From Tritrichomonas musculus (taxonomy: Eukaryota > Parabasalia > Tritrichomonadida > Tritrichomonadidae), in the NCBI GenBank assembly GCA_039105265.1, contig JAPFFF010000016.1, forward strand, positions 620,001 to 684,000: DNA of 64,000 bases. The letters run 5' to 3'. Shown piece by piece: positions 8,686-16,861 of the stretch (position 1 is its first letter; every line of letters starts with the position of its first letter). The position numbers were made by a program, and so were the translations under genes. Under the pieces are notes generated by a model. The model saw only the letters and a program-made list of their open reading frames with translations. It was not told where the DNA came from and did not search any database.

Positions 8686-10776
8686 TTAATTAAATTTAAT
8701 TTCTCCATAAAATTCAACTGCAGAAATATCAAAATAATATCGCGATGATTTGTTCCAGCATTCATCAATATTCACAATTCTCACATACCTGAAGAATTTT
8801 GAACAATAATTCTGACATTTAAAAGTATTACAAACGTTGTTTGTATTCATGCATTCTTGATCCAATTGTTTATCTATCGTTGTCCATTCTTTCAGGTTAT
8901 TTGAACACTTGACTTCCCAGGATTTTGGGTAATCTAATGTTTCGCTAGTTGGTGTTTGTAACGTATAAAAAGAAACATTGACGTAATTCTTAACAAAATC
9001 AAATTGAACATAACCATTTCTTTCGTTGTTTGGAGTCCACATTGATTTTGAACTCAAATCTTTAAAATTGCAGAGGCATTTGCAATCATGAACAGAAAAT
9101 AAGCAATTTGGTTGTGTACTTGAACATGTGACTTGTACAACGCCGTTAAGTGACACAATTCCATTTGATTTGTTGTTAAGATAATCAATTATTCCATACA
9201 AATTCATTGAAGGTTTGTATGGGATAGAGACAGTTGTAGGTTTCTTGATAATTATGGATTGTGAACTTTTTTGTTGAATTTTGTATTCAATGATATTTGA
9301 TGTTTTTGGTGTAGATTGGACTGATTTTCCTCGTTTGATTGGTGGTTTTTGAGCAATATTTTTCTTCGTTCCAATTTGTTGATTGTTTTTCAATGAATTT
9401 ATTTCTGTGTTCATTTTTTCTAACTTGTTGTCATGTCCTTGTTTAATAGACATCATTTCAAATTGCCAATTTTCAATATAATTTTTCAAATCTTTATAAT
9501 GCATTTTTTGATTCGATAAACGATTTATTATTTTTAATGATATTTCTTTTATACGATGGTATTTGTGTTTAATATTTTCATAATCTTTTTTCAATTGTTT
9601 GCTCTCAATTTTCAGTTCTTCAACATCGTTTTGATTTGGCACTTCTTTCAATTCTTTCAGAATTTCCTCGTTGACGTTTTTGATTCTTCTATTTTCTTTC
9701 ATTAAAATCTTGTTTTTATGCTTCAGACTGTTTATTTCTTGTTCTAAATTATTAATCTTCCTTGATAATTCTTCATATTTAGAGTTTTCGTCATCCACTA
9801 CTGTTCTGACTGTTTTCATTCCTAAATCGTTTTCAATGTAATTTTTGTATTTCTTTATATCTATATCATCCAAGCAATAAGTACTCGTTGTTTCTTCATT
9901 TTCTTCTTCTTCATCATCATAAAAGTCAGTGATGGAATCATCAATATTGAATGCTAAAATTTTGATTATATCATCAAAACTTGGTCTTTCGTTTATATCT
10001 TTTGACCAGCATTTACAAATTAATTTTTTCAATGACTTGTTGATATTATCAGGAAATTTTGGACGCAAATCTTCTTCTACAACTTTGTTGGTAAAAGACA
10101 TTATGTTCATTTCTTTACCTTCAAGCTCTTTGTAAGGTTTAATTCCTGTAACAATTTCATACATTATCATTCCATATGAAAAAACATCTGATTTTTTGAC
10201 GAATAATCCATCACGCAGATATTCTGGAGGCATATACTTTAGTGTGCCAATTTGAGCTGTTTGAGTAATTAATTGATAATCATTGTATAAATATTTACCT
10301 GTTCCAAAATCTATTATTTTTGAATATTTATTTTCATCAAGTAATATGTTTTCTGGTTTCAAATCGCGGTGAGCAATATCTTGCTTATGGAGAAAACTCA
10401 TCCCATTCGCTACACCAAGAAGTATTATTTGGCGATTAGTATTATCAAGTGTATTTGGTGTTTTCCTCAATATATCAGCAAGTGATCCATTTTTTTGGAA
10501 TTCCATAAATAACGTTACATCGTTATTTTTAAAAAAATCTGTTTTGGAAAAGCCATAAAATTTATTAAAACCTGAATGTCCACTACATTTAATTGAGAAT
10601 GCAATTTCTCGATTAATTGCTTTCTTATTATGATGATTTATAATTTTGGCTGCCATATAATTTCCTGTGTCCTTATTCTTTACTAAATAAAGAGTACTGA
10701 ATCCTCCTTTTTTTATTTCTTTGACGTCTTCGAATTTATTAGGATCAACCAGATAATCTAATTTATTTGTAATCAT
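8686..10776 (-). CDS. Protein kinase with coiled coil and C-terminal F5/8C domain
   Basis: 696 residues. The in-frame start used is the ATG at 10774-10776 (MITNKLDYL); a longer reading would begin only at GTG. Residues ~15-275 form a Ser/Thr-type (TKL/STE-like) kinase domain: glycine loop KKGGFSTLY, catalytic lysine in MAAKII, HRDLKPENILL, DFGTGK and PPEYL, all intact, so it should be active. An acidic EEEENEE stretch follows, then a long coiled coil (~320-460, e.g. LSRKINNLEQEINSLKHKNK), a basic linker, and an F5/8C domain (~535-696) rich in cysteine. It sits between, and opposite to, the two near-identical BTB-F5/8C genes. A 20-base palindrome containing TCACTT lies five bases before the ATG. 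A kinase joined to a discoidin-like domain without a membrane segment is unusual. The domain call is secure, the role unknown. Confidence 0.88.
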   Translation of the reverse strand: MITNKLDYLVDPNKFEDVKEIKKGGFSTLYLVKNKDTGNYMAAKIINHHNKKAINREIAFSIKCSGHSGFNKFYGFSKTDFFKNNDVTLFMEFQKNGSLADILRKTPNTLDNTNRQIILLGVANGMSFLHKQDIAHRDLKPENILLDENKYSKIIDFGTGKYLYNDYQLITQTAQIGTLKYMPPEYLRDGLFVKKSDVFSYGMIMYEIVTGIKPYKELEGKEMNIMSFTNKVVEEDLRPKFPDNINKSLKKLICKCWSKDINERPSFDDIIKILAFNIDDSITDFYDDEEEENEETTSTYCLDDIDIKKYKNYIENDLGMKTVRTVVDDENSKYEELSRKINNLEQEINSLKHKNKILMKENRRIKNVNEEILKELKEVPNQNDVEELKIESKQLKKDYENIKHKYHRIKEISLKIINRLSNQKMHYKDLKNYIENWQFEMMSIKQGHDNKLEKMNTEINSLKNNQQIGTKKNIAQKPPIKRGKSVQSTPKTSNIIEYKIQQKSSQSIIIKKPTTVSIPYKPSMNLYGIIDYLNNKSNGIVSLNGVVQVTCSSTQPNCLFSVHDCKCLCNFKDLSSKSMWTPNNERNGYVQFDFVKNYVNVSFYTLQTPTSETLDYPKSWEVKCSNNLKEWTTIDKQLDQECMNTNNVCNTFKCQNYCSKFFRYVRIVNIDECWNKSSRYYFDISAVEFYGEIKFN

Positions 10777-10780
10777 TTTG

Positions 10781-10800
10781 TATTTCACTTAAGTGAAATA
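10781..10800. promoter_or_regulatory. Perfect 20-bp palindrome with TCACTT initiator-like core
   Basis: TATTTCACTTAAGTGAAATA is its own reverse complement and ends five bases before the kinase ATG on the minus strand. Its core TCACTTA fits the trichomonad initiator pattern TCA-pyrimidine-T-W. Reading it as a start site is inference. Confidence 0.45.
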
Positions 10801-10876
10801 AATGGTTATATGATCTTTAAACTTTGAATTAATTTTCCATATTTTGGAAAACTAGAAAATTTTAAAATTTTCAAAA

Positions 10877-12322
10877 TTTTGAATAACGATACAACTTTTT
10901 CATAATAATTTATTTTTCAAAAGAAATTAAATAATGAGTAACTCAATAAAGCTAGAGGTATCTTCAATTTTGCATGTACCAATTCAAAATTATATGGAAA
11001 AGTTCACATTTATCGTCAACGATGAGCCATTTGAAACAAATCGACTTGTTGTTGATTTATTATCACCAAAAATTTCTAAATATCATTTATCGGATCCAAC
11101 GTTCAGTGAATATCATATAAGTACTACAAACAAAGGTAATTTCAACACCATTTTAAATCTTGTTAATTTCGAAAACGAAAGTGTGACTAACGACGACCTT
11201 CCCTTTATCATCGAGGTCATTGAAGACCTTGAAATCACGACAAGCAATTTTACATTAAAACTCGAATGTGAAGATGACACGAATAAGAGTCTAAACGACC
11301 GAATCATCCAACTTCAAGAACATCAAAAATATCCAAATTTTTACAGTGGCCAAATAACCAAAGAAACAGACTTTATTTCAGAACACTTCAGTGAAATGAC
11401 TAAAGAAGAAAAAGTGAATATGAAGAATCTTGATTATGACATAATTTCGATGATTGTCAGCAACGATCAACTTCAACTTGAAAACGAAGACGATCTTGTC
11501 GACTTTTTGATTGAAAGATATGAAAAAGATTCAGAAATTGTGAGCCTTTTTGCTTTTGTCATTTTCAGGAACGTCTCGAAAGAAAAGATGTCAGAGTTTG
11601 TCTCAAGAGTGAAATTTTCAGACATCACGCAGGAAGTCTGGAACTCGTTGTCACCTCGCCTCATTTGCGATATTCCCGATCGCGAATCAGATAACAAAAA
11701 CGGGAAAGAAAATGAAGGAATGAAGAGAAGATACAAAAATTCAGATAAAGGAAGAATGAATCCAACTAAAACGATCCTCTATGAAAATCAAAAATTTGAT
11801 GGAATCATGAGACATCTCCAGAAAGAGAGCAATGTCAAAGACGAAGTTGGCATTTCTTTCTCGTCAGATTCTCTAAACAATGCATGGAACATTTTTACAT
11901 ATGATAAAGAATGCAGGCATTTCCACACTACTGGTGACAACAATCCGTGGATTTGCATTGAATTCAAGAAGCACGAAATCAAGCCGACGAGTTACACGAT
12001 CATGTCAGGAGAAGATTCAGACAATCTCAAAAGTTTTGTGATTGAAGGATCGAAAGACAAGTCTTCGTGGACAGTGATTGATGAAGAACGCGACATTTCT
12101 TATCTGAAAGAGAAGAGGTCAGTTCACACATTTCAAATTCGTAAAGAAGTAGAAGAATCATTCAAATACATACAAATTCGTCCGACAGGACCAAACTGGA
12201 ACAATAGAAGTATGTTGCAATTCTGTTCGATTGAATTTTATGGTGAAATATTCTAGTTCATTTTTATATCATAGAAACTTAAATGTGGCAGTAATTATGA
12301 ACTAATTAAAAATGAAATAAGT
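10877..12322 (+). repeat. Near-identical duplicated tract, copy B
   Basis: The partner of 6819-8264. The sharp fall of identity at both borders, with older homology continuing on the 3' side, suggests recent gene conversion within an older duplication rather than a simple recent duplication of a larger block. Confidence 0.85.
10934..12256 (+). CDS. BTB-F5/8C domain protein, member 3 (duplicate B)
   Basis: 440 residues, the near-identical copy of the gene at 6876: BTB domain, BACK-like middle, basic linker and C-terminal F5/8C. Differences seen against the other copy: Ser for Asn (EYHIS-TTNKG), Gly for Asp (FYSGQITK) and Asn for Ser (GPNWNNRS), plus two silent changes. The promoter region up to ~57 bases before the ATG is also copied, so both copies are probably expressed alike. 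The function inferred is as for the first copy. The frame is intact. Confidence 0.87.
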   Translation: MSNSIKLEVSSILHVPIQNYMEKFTFIVNDEPFETNRLVVDLLSPKISKYHLSDPTFSEYHISTTNKGNFNTILNLVNFENESVTNDDLPFIIEVIEDLEITTSNFTLKLECEDDTNKSLNDRIIQLQEHQKYPNFYSGQITKETDFISEHFSEMTKEEKVNMKNLDYDIISMIVSNDQLQLENEDDLVDFLIERYEKDSEIVSLFAFVIFRNVSKEKMSEFVSRVKFSDITQEVWNSLSPRLICDIPDRESDNKNGKENEGMKRRYKNSDKGRMNPTKTILYENQKFDGIMRHLQKESNVKDEVGISFSSDSLNNAWNIFTYDKECRHFHTTGDNNPWICIEFKKHEIKPTSYTIMSGEDSDNLKSFVIEGSKDKSSWTVIDEERDISYLKEKRSVHTFQIRKEVEESFKYIQIRPTGPNWNNRSMLQFCSIEFYGEIF

Positions 12323-12979
12323 GGATTAAAATTCACTAAAATTTTGCAAATCCTTTTACAAATTTCGTTAATAAAGTTTAATTTTTTCATTTGCGAAATT
12401 TTATTGATTTTCTTTATTTTTTATCTTTGTTTTTCTTGTGAAATAAAATAATCATTTCTAGACTTGTGCAAAGTCCAGGACAATAAAACTTTTCAAGTAC
12501 AACCGCAGGACTTAGGACTTTGTCAGGACCATTTTTTTTTAAAGAAAAAAAATGACATATTAAATTTTATTGAAAAAAAATATATAAAATTTAATATGGA
12601 TTTTTTAAAAATTTAATATGTCATTTAATATGACAGATTTATCGGAGGTCTTTATTCAACTTTTCCTTTTAATATGGATTTTTTAAAAATCTATAAATAT
12701 ATAAATAAAAAAAGATTGTTCAGTTAATATTTTACTGATTTTATAACTTATATATGAAGTTATCCGTTATAATGAGAATTAAAAACTTTCGGGCAGAATT
12801 AAATGATCAACATATAATTATTTTAATATTTTAATAAAAGCATATTTTAAGCAAAAAATATCAAAAATTATATTAACGCATTTTATTAAAACAAAAATAT
12901 AATAAAAATATCAAAAATGTATCCTTAATTCAAAGATAAAAATGTTTTTTAAATTAACTAAGTTTGTTTAGGACTTTGC

Positions 12980-13143
12980 ACATTCAAATTTGATATCAAT
13001 CCAGCAAAATGATTCATTGAAAGAAGAAATTTTTAGCATTATAAAAAATGCATTTTTATTTTAAAAGATATACTTTATAACAAATAAATGCAATAAAGGT
13101 CAATACTTTGACCAAAGAAATGATTGATATCAAATTTGAATGT
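12980..13143. repeat. 164-bp unit bounded by perfect 22-bp inverted repeats
   Basis: The left arm ACATTCAAATTTGATATCAATC is exactly inverted at 13122-13143. No clear target duplication was found. It could be a small mobile element or a large hairpin; it abuts the inverted GGACTTTGCAC motif. Confidence 0.5.
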
Positions 13144-14289
13144 AAAACTTTTTGAATGAATAATTCAAAATTTCATTTTTCGTAAGAAAAATTTGATGAG
13201 AAGGGGCAGCACTCTGCAAATCTCTATAGGATTTTTCTAAAATTATAATATTTATTTTATTAATGGACAGATAATTGGTTTTTATTATTTTTAATCTATT
13301 CCATATGGCCAATTTTGAAATATTACATATGATCATTTTGAAAAGGACATGTGAGATGAAATTTGTTTTGAAGAAGAAAAATATGAGCAATTTAACACAA
13401 AAAAGATGTATAAAAGAGTCAAAAAAAACCACATACAAATATTTGATGGAATTGTTTATTATTGAATAAAAATAAATGGGAATGCAGTTATTTCAAATGC
13501 ATTTATACAAATCTTTCCAATAAAAATTAACATATTGGAATAATTCAGTTTATTTAGATATTTATTAATAATTGCATATATAAATTAAATCTTTTGATTA
13601 AAAATAGTAGATATTTGATAGAGAATTCGTAATTTTGTAAAAGGGCAATAGATAAAAGCCGCCGAGTAAAATAATACCATTATTATTAACGCTTGCTCTA
13701 TAAATGATAAAAATTCAAGAGATATCTAAGAATCTTATTTTTAATTAATAATAACTAGACAAAAAAATGCTATTCTTTGAAAGCAAAACATTGTCGGTAT
13801 TTTTTTAAAAAAGACTTAGTGGCTCTATTTAAAAATAAAGGCGGAGAACAGTAAAGCTTTGATAGAGATAATAATCATTTCATCTAACATGTCATATTCA
13901 AAAAAAAAAAATTCTGATATCAGAAATTTTATAAAAATTGAAAACATAAATATACAAAAATTGGCCATATGATTTGGAAGAATATTTTGGATATAATATC
14001 TTCAATCGATATTACAATATATAAAAAACCTGATATAAAATCGTATAGAAATCTAAGTCACTATCAAGATGTTAATTTTCTGAAGAAAAAGCAGTTTTTC
14101 TCTCAAAAATAAAATAACTACACATATATATATTCATAAATATTAAATATTTTTTTACGAAATTAGTATTATTATTATTAAATATATGTAATAGTATATA
14201 AATATAATTATCAACTCTCAAATTCTCGTATTTAATGGAAAAGCGGATTTGACACCTGAGTGAAACCCCCTCTATTTGATGTTGAAAAA

Positions 14290-14291
<2 letters not shown>

Positions 14292-14322
<31 letters not shown>

Positions 14323-14323
14323 C
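14292..14323. repeat. Homopolymer run of 32 T
   Basis: The longest mononucleotide run in the window, ~220 bases before the isomerase-propeller gene. Other runs of about 20 lie at 19655-19674, 29702-29722, 32103-32122 and 40954-40972, all between genes. Confidence 0.9.
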
Positions 14324-14541
14324 TATGTAAATGCAAGGACTACTTGCCTTATTAATTTAAATTTAATTCATTTCAAACGATTTATCGTAATTGAAAAATT
14401 TAAAAAAGATTTGGTGGATGGGAACCAAATATGATAAATTCAAAAAGTTAAGTTTCAAAATTAACAAATTGAATTTGTACGATTTTTTTTATTTTTTTGA
14501 GTTATTCATTCAAATAAAATTAGCTTTAACATAACTTTATC

Positions 14542-16215
14542 ATGAGATTTGGGGTACAGTTATTTGGTCCTGGTAATTTTTGTAGGTTGAACCCAGATTT
14601 GTTCTTTAAAGCCCTTTCAGAATGTCATTACCAATTGATTGAGCCATGTGTTTGGCTCATTGAAGTTCCTGAAGATGCCAAAATATATCCCATATGGACA
14701 ATTGATGAAATGACCGCTTACAAGCCTCTTTTTGAAAAATATGGGCTGAAGATTAGATCATGCCATATTTTCACAGGAATCCAAAATGTTCAAAACGATT
14801 CAGAGATCAAACAATTATCTTCAAAAATCCAAAAACTTCATGATGATTTTGGCATCACTAATTTTATCTTTGCAGGTCACTCAGAAACAACAAAAGAAGG
14901 CTGCCAAATATACTCAGAAAAACTGAAAAAATTATCAAATTCAATAGGCAACGATTCAATTCGTCTAGTTCTCCACAACAACTGTGATGAAAGTGTTGCA
15001 AAAATAGACGGCCAAAGTGCCTTTGAATTTCTTCTCAAAAATTGTGAAGGACGCATCAAAGCGCAGGTTGATGTTGGTTGGCTTTTTTACGGCCAAATAG
15101 ACGTTGAATCTTTTCTGTGGCGAAATAAAGAATTGATAGTATCACTTCACTATAAAGATTTTGCCAAAAAAGACGATCGCAAACTTGAAGAAACGGTTAC
15201 TGGTAACGGTTTAGTTGATGTGAAGTCATGTTTTCAATTTTGCCGAGCGATGGAACTGCCGCAATACATCGATATCGACAAGTATGAAGAAGGACAAGTT
15301 GTCAAAATTCTTGAAGATGTTAAAAGCTTTTTCGACGGTTTGACACAAATTCGAGACAATACAAAAAGTATTCTTTGCATCTTCAACACTGTGACAAATG
15401 AAGTGAAAAAACTTCGTGAATTTGATTTCGTAATTGAAGCACCAAATTGGCTGAAGGATGGTGACACGATCATCTACAATTCAGAAGGACACATCTACAA
15501 ATACGGCATTTCGAATGACAAGGAAGAAATGATTCAAACTGGCCAATGTAACAATTGCAACAACGACCACGTCCCTTCACCAGATTGCAAACAAATTGCA
15601 GTAAGTCACAGTAAACCAGGCACTTGGATCTCAAAAATTTACATCGTTCCAATTGAAGGAGGAGAACCAAAACTCATTACACCAAATGCACCAAGCTTTC
15701 TTCATGGTTGGTCTCATGATGGAGGTGAGATGGCATATTGTGCTTTTCGTGAATGTGAAGGCAAGCTTGCTGTCGATGTTTGGAGCATCCCTGTTCATGG
15801 GGGCGATGAAAGGCAGCTCACTAAAAATTGCGGCTTCAATGATGGCCCCGAATATGATCCCGATGGAAAGCACATTTGGTTCAACAGCACGAGGACTGGA
15901 TTGATGCAAATATGGAGAATGATGAGGGATGGAAGTGACCAGCAACAAATGACATTTGAAGAGCAAAATAATTGGTTTGGTCACGTTTCTCCTGATGGCA
16001 AAAAAGTTGTCAATTTGGCATACAGCAAAGATGGACTTGATGCTCATGAGCACTTGCCAAACATGAATGTTTCACTATGGATGATGGACTATGATGGTAA
16101 AAATAGAACGAAAATTCTTGACTTCTTTGGAGGACAAGGATCGATAAATGTCAACTCTTGGTCACCTGATAGCAAGCAGTTTGCATTCGTGTCTTATGAA
16201 CTTAAACACAAATGA
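14542..16215 (+). CDS. Sugar isomerase/epimerase-like TIM barrel fused to a TolB/PD40-like propeller
   Basis: 557 residues. Residues 1-~270 resemble bacterial sugar-phosphate isomerase/epimerases of the xylose-isomerase-like (AP-endonuclease 2) TIM-barrel superfamily: LVLHNNCDE, AQVDVGWLFYG, VSLHYKDF and the TGNGLVDVK region, which in the family supply His/Asp/Glu metal ligands. Residues ~280-557 form PD40/TolB-like beta-propeller repeats (APNWLKDGDTIIYNS, VPSPDCKQIAVS, GPEYDPDGKHIWFNS, SWSPDSKQFAFVS). In bacteria these two parts are usually separate proteins. Here the join at ~275 is seamless. There is no signal peptide, so it is probably cytosolic. The coding sequence is GC-richer than its surroundings. 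Together with its bacterial resemblance this suggests lateral transfer followed by fusion, or transfer of an existing fusion. The exact substrate cannot be told. Fold calls are fairly secure; the reaction is not. Confidence 0.82.
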   Translation: MRFGVQLFGPGNFCRLNPDLFFKALSECHYQLIEPCVWLIEVPEDAKIYPIWTIDEMTAYKPLFEKYGLKIRSCHIFTGIQNVQNDSEIKQLSSKIQKLHDDFGITNFIFAGHSETTKEGCQIYSEKLKKLSNSIGNDSIRLVLHNNCDESVAKIDGQSAFEFLLKNCEGRIKAQVDVGWLFYGQIDVESFLWRNKELIVSLHYKDFAKKDDRKLEETVTGNGLVDVKSCFQFCRAMELPQYIDIDKYEEGQVVKILEDVKSFFDGLTQIRDNTKSILCIFNTVTNEVKKLREFDFVIEAPNWLKDGDTIIYNSEGHIYKYGISNDKEEMIQTGQCNNCNNDHVPSPDCKQIAVSHSKPGTWISKIYIVPIEGGEPKLITPNAPSFLHGWSHDGGEMAYCAFRECEGKLAVDVWSIPVHGGDERQLTKNCGFNDGPEYDPDGKHIWFNSTRTGLMQIWRMMRDGSDQQQMTFEEQNNWFGHVSPDGKKVVNLAYSKDGLDAHEHLPNMNVSLWMMDYDGKNRTKILDFFGGQGSINVNSWSPDSKQFAFVSYELKHK

Positions 16216-16861
16216 AATCCATTTTAATGATTTAATTATTAAAAATTTAAAAAAATTATATTTTTATTATTTAAAAGTCATCTGGGCGATCATAAAAGAC
16301 GCAAAGAAGTAATATTTCCATCTCATCTTGTGTTGGAATTCTTGTATTGGTGCCTGTGCAGGCATCCATAATTGCATTCTTTGCGACAAATGAAAGCATA
16401 TCATTGAATTCTTTTTCATCAATGATTTCGCCAGAGAAAAATAGATTAAACTTTCAATTTCGTCAAATGAAATAATCCTATAAACATATTTTTCCTTAGT
16501 TATGTAATAAAAACATATTCAAGAATTGAAGGAAAATTATAAATTATTTATCTTTCAAATATGTAAAAACAGCTTTATTCCTCGTTATTTCCACATTTTC
16601 ATACTAAAAATATTCATATTTACCAAAAAATTATTTAAGATCCAAATATTCTGTTCAAGAAAAGAGCATAGTTTATTATTTTAAATATTATGAATAAACA
16701 TAATTAGATATTGAAGATTTTTCCACTTTTTGAATATGTGCACGAAACTTTTTGTGATAATATGACTATTTAAAAAGTAAAGCTTTTTCTAAAGAGCTAT
16801 TATTTGAATGCATGCAAGAACAATGATGATAAACATTTCTTAGGAGAATTAAAAAAAAAAA
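16216..16861. other. Intergenic gap containing a decayed coding fragment
   Basis: Apart from the minus-strand fragment at 16271-16505 nothing coding was seen. The rest is AT-rich. Confidence 0.5.
16271..16505 (-). pseudogene. C-terminal gene fragment of unknown family
   Basis: The minus strand reads as clear coding sequence ending at TAA (16271-16273): ...EFNDMLSFVAKNAIMDAC, then TRIPTQDEMEILLLCVF and YDRPDDF. Upstream (IISFDEIESLIYF) it continues only in another frame, and no ATG is found. Codon use and composition differ from random AT-rich DNA. I read it as a broken host gene end with at least one frame change. The family is not recognised. Confidence 0.4.

Larger units (their letters stand above)
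12323..14541. other. Non-coding region with several inverted repeats
   Basis: No convincing gene. Seen: GTGCAAAGTCC (12466-12476) inverted at 12971-12981, a 19-base inverted repeat (12550-12568 with 12608-12626), a 22-base inverted repeat (12980-13001 with 13122-13143), a 15-base pair CATATGGCCAATTTT (13302-13316) inverted at 13957-13971, a direct repeat of AATATGGATTTTTTAAAAAT near 12593 and 12669, and a 32-base T run at 14292-14323. The pieces look like remains of non-autonomous elements. The last 50 bases hold the promoter of the next gene, including TTATTCATTCAA at 14502-14513. Confidence 0.5.

Noticed and set aside
13130-13438. 102-codon minus-strand open frame with an ATG
   Set aside because: Phe/Ile/Lys-rich sequence as expected from AT-rich DNA, and it overlaps an inverted repeat.
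14292-14323. Poly-T run as the tail of an inserted SINE or processed gene copy
   Set aside because: No coding or tRNA-like sequence and no target duplication next to it; similar runs lie in other gaps without inserts.
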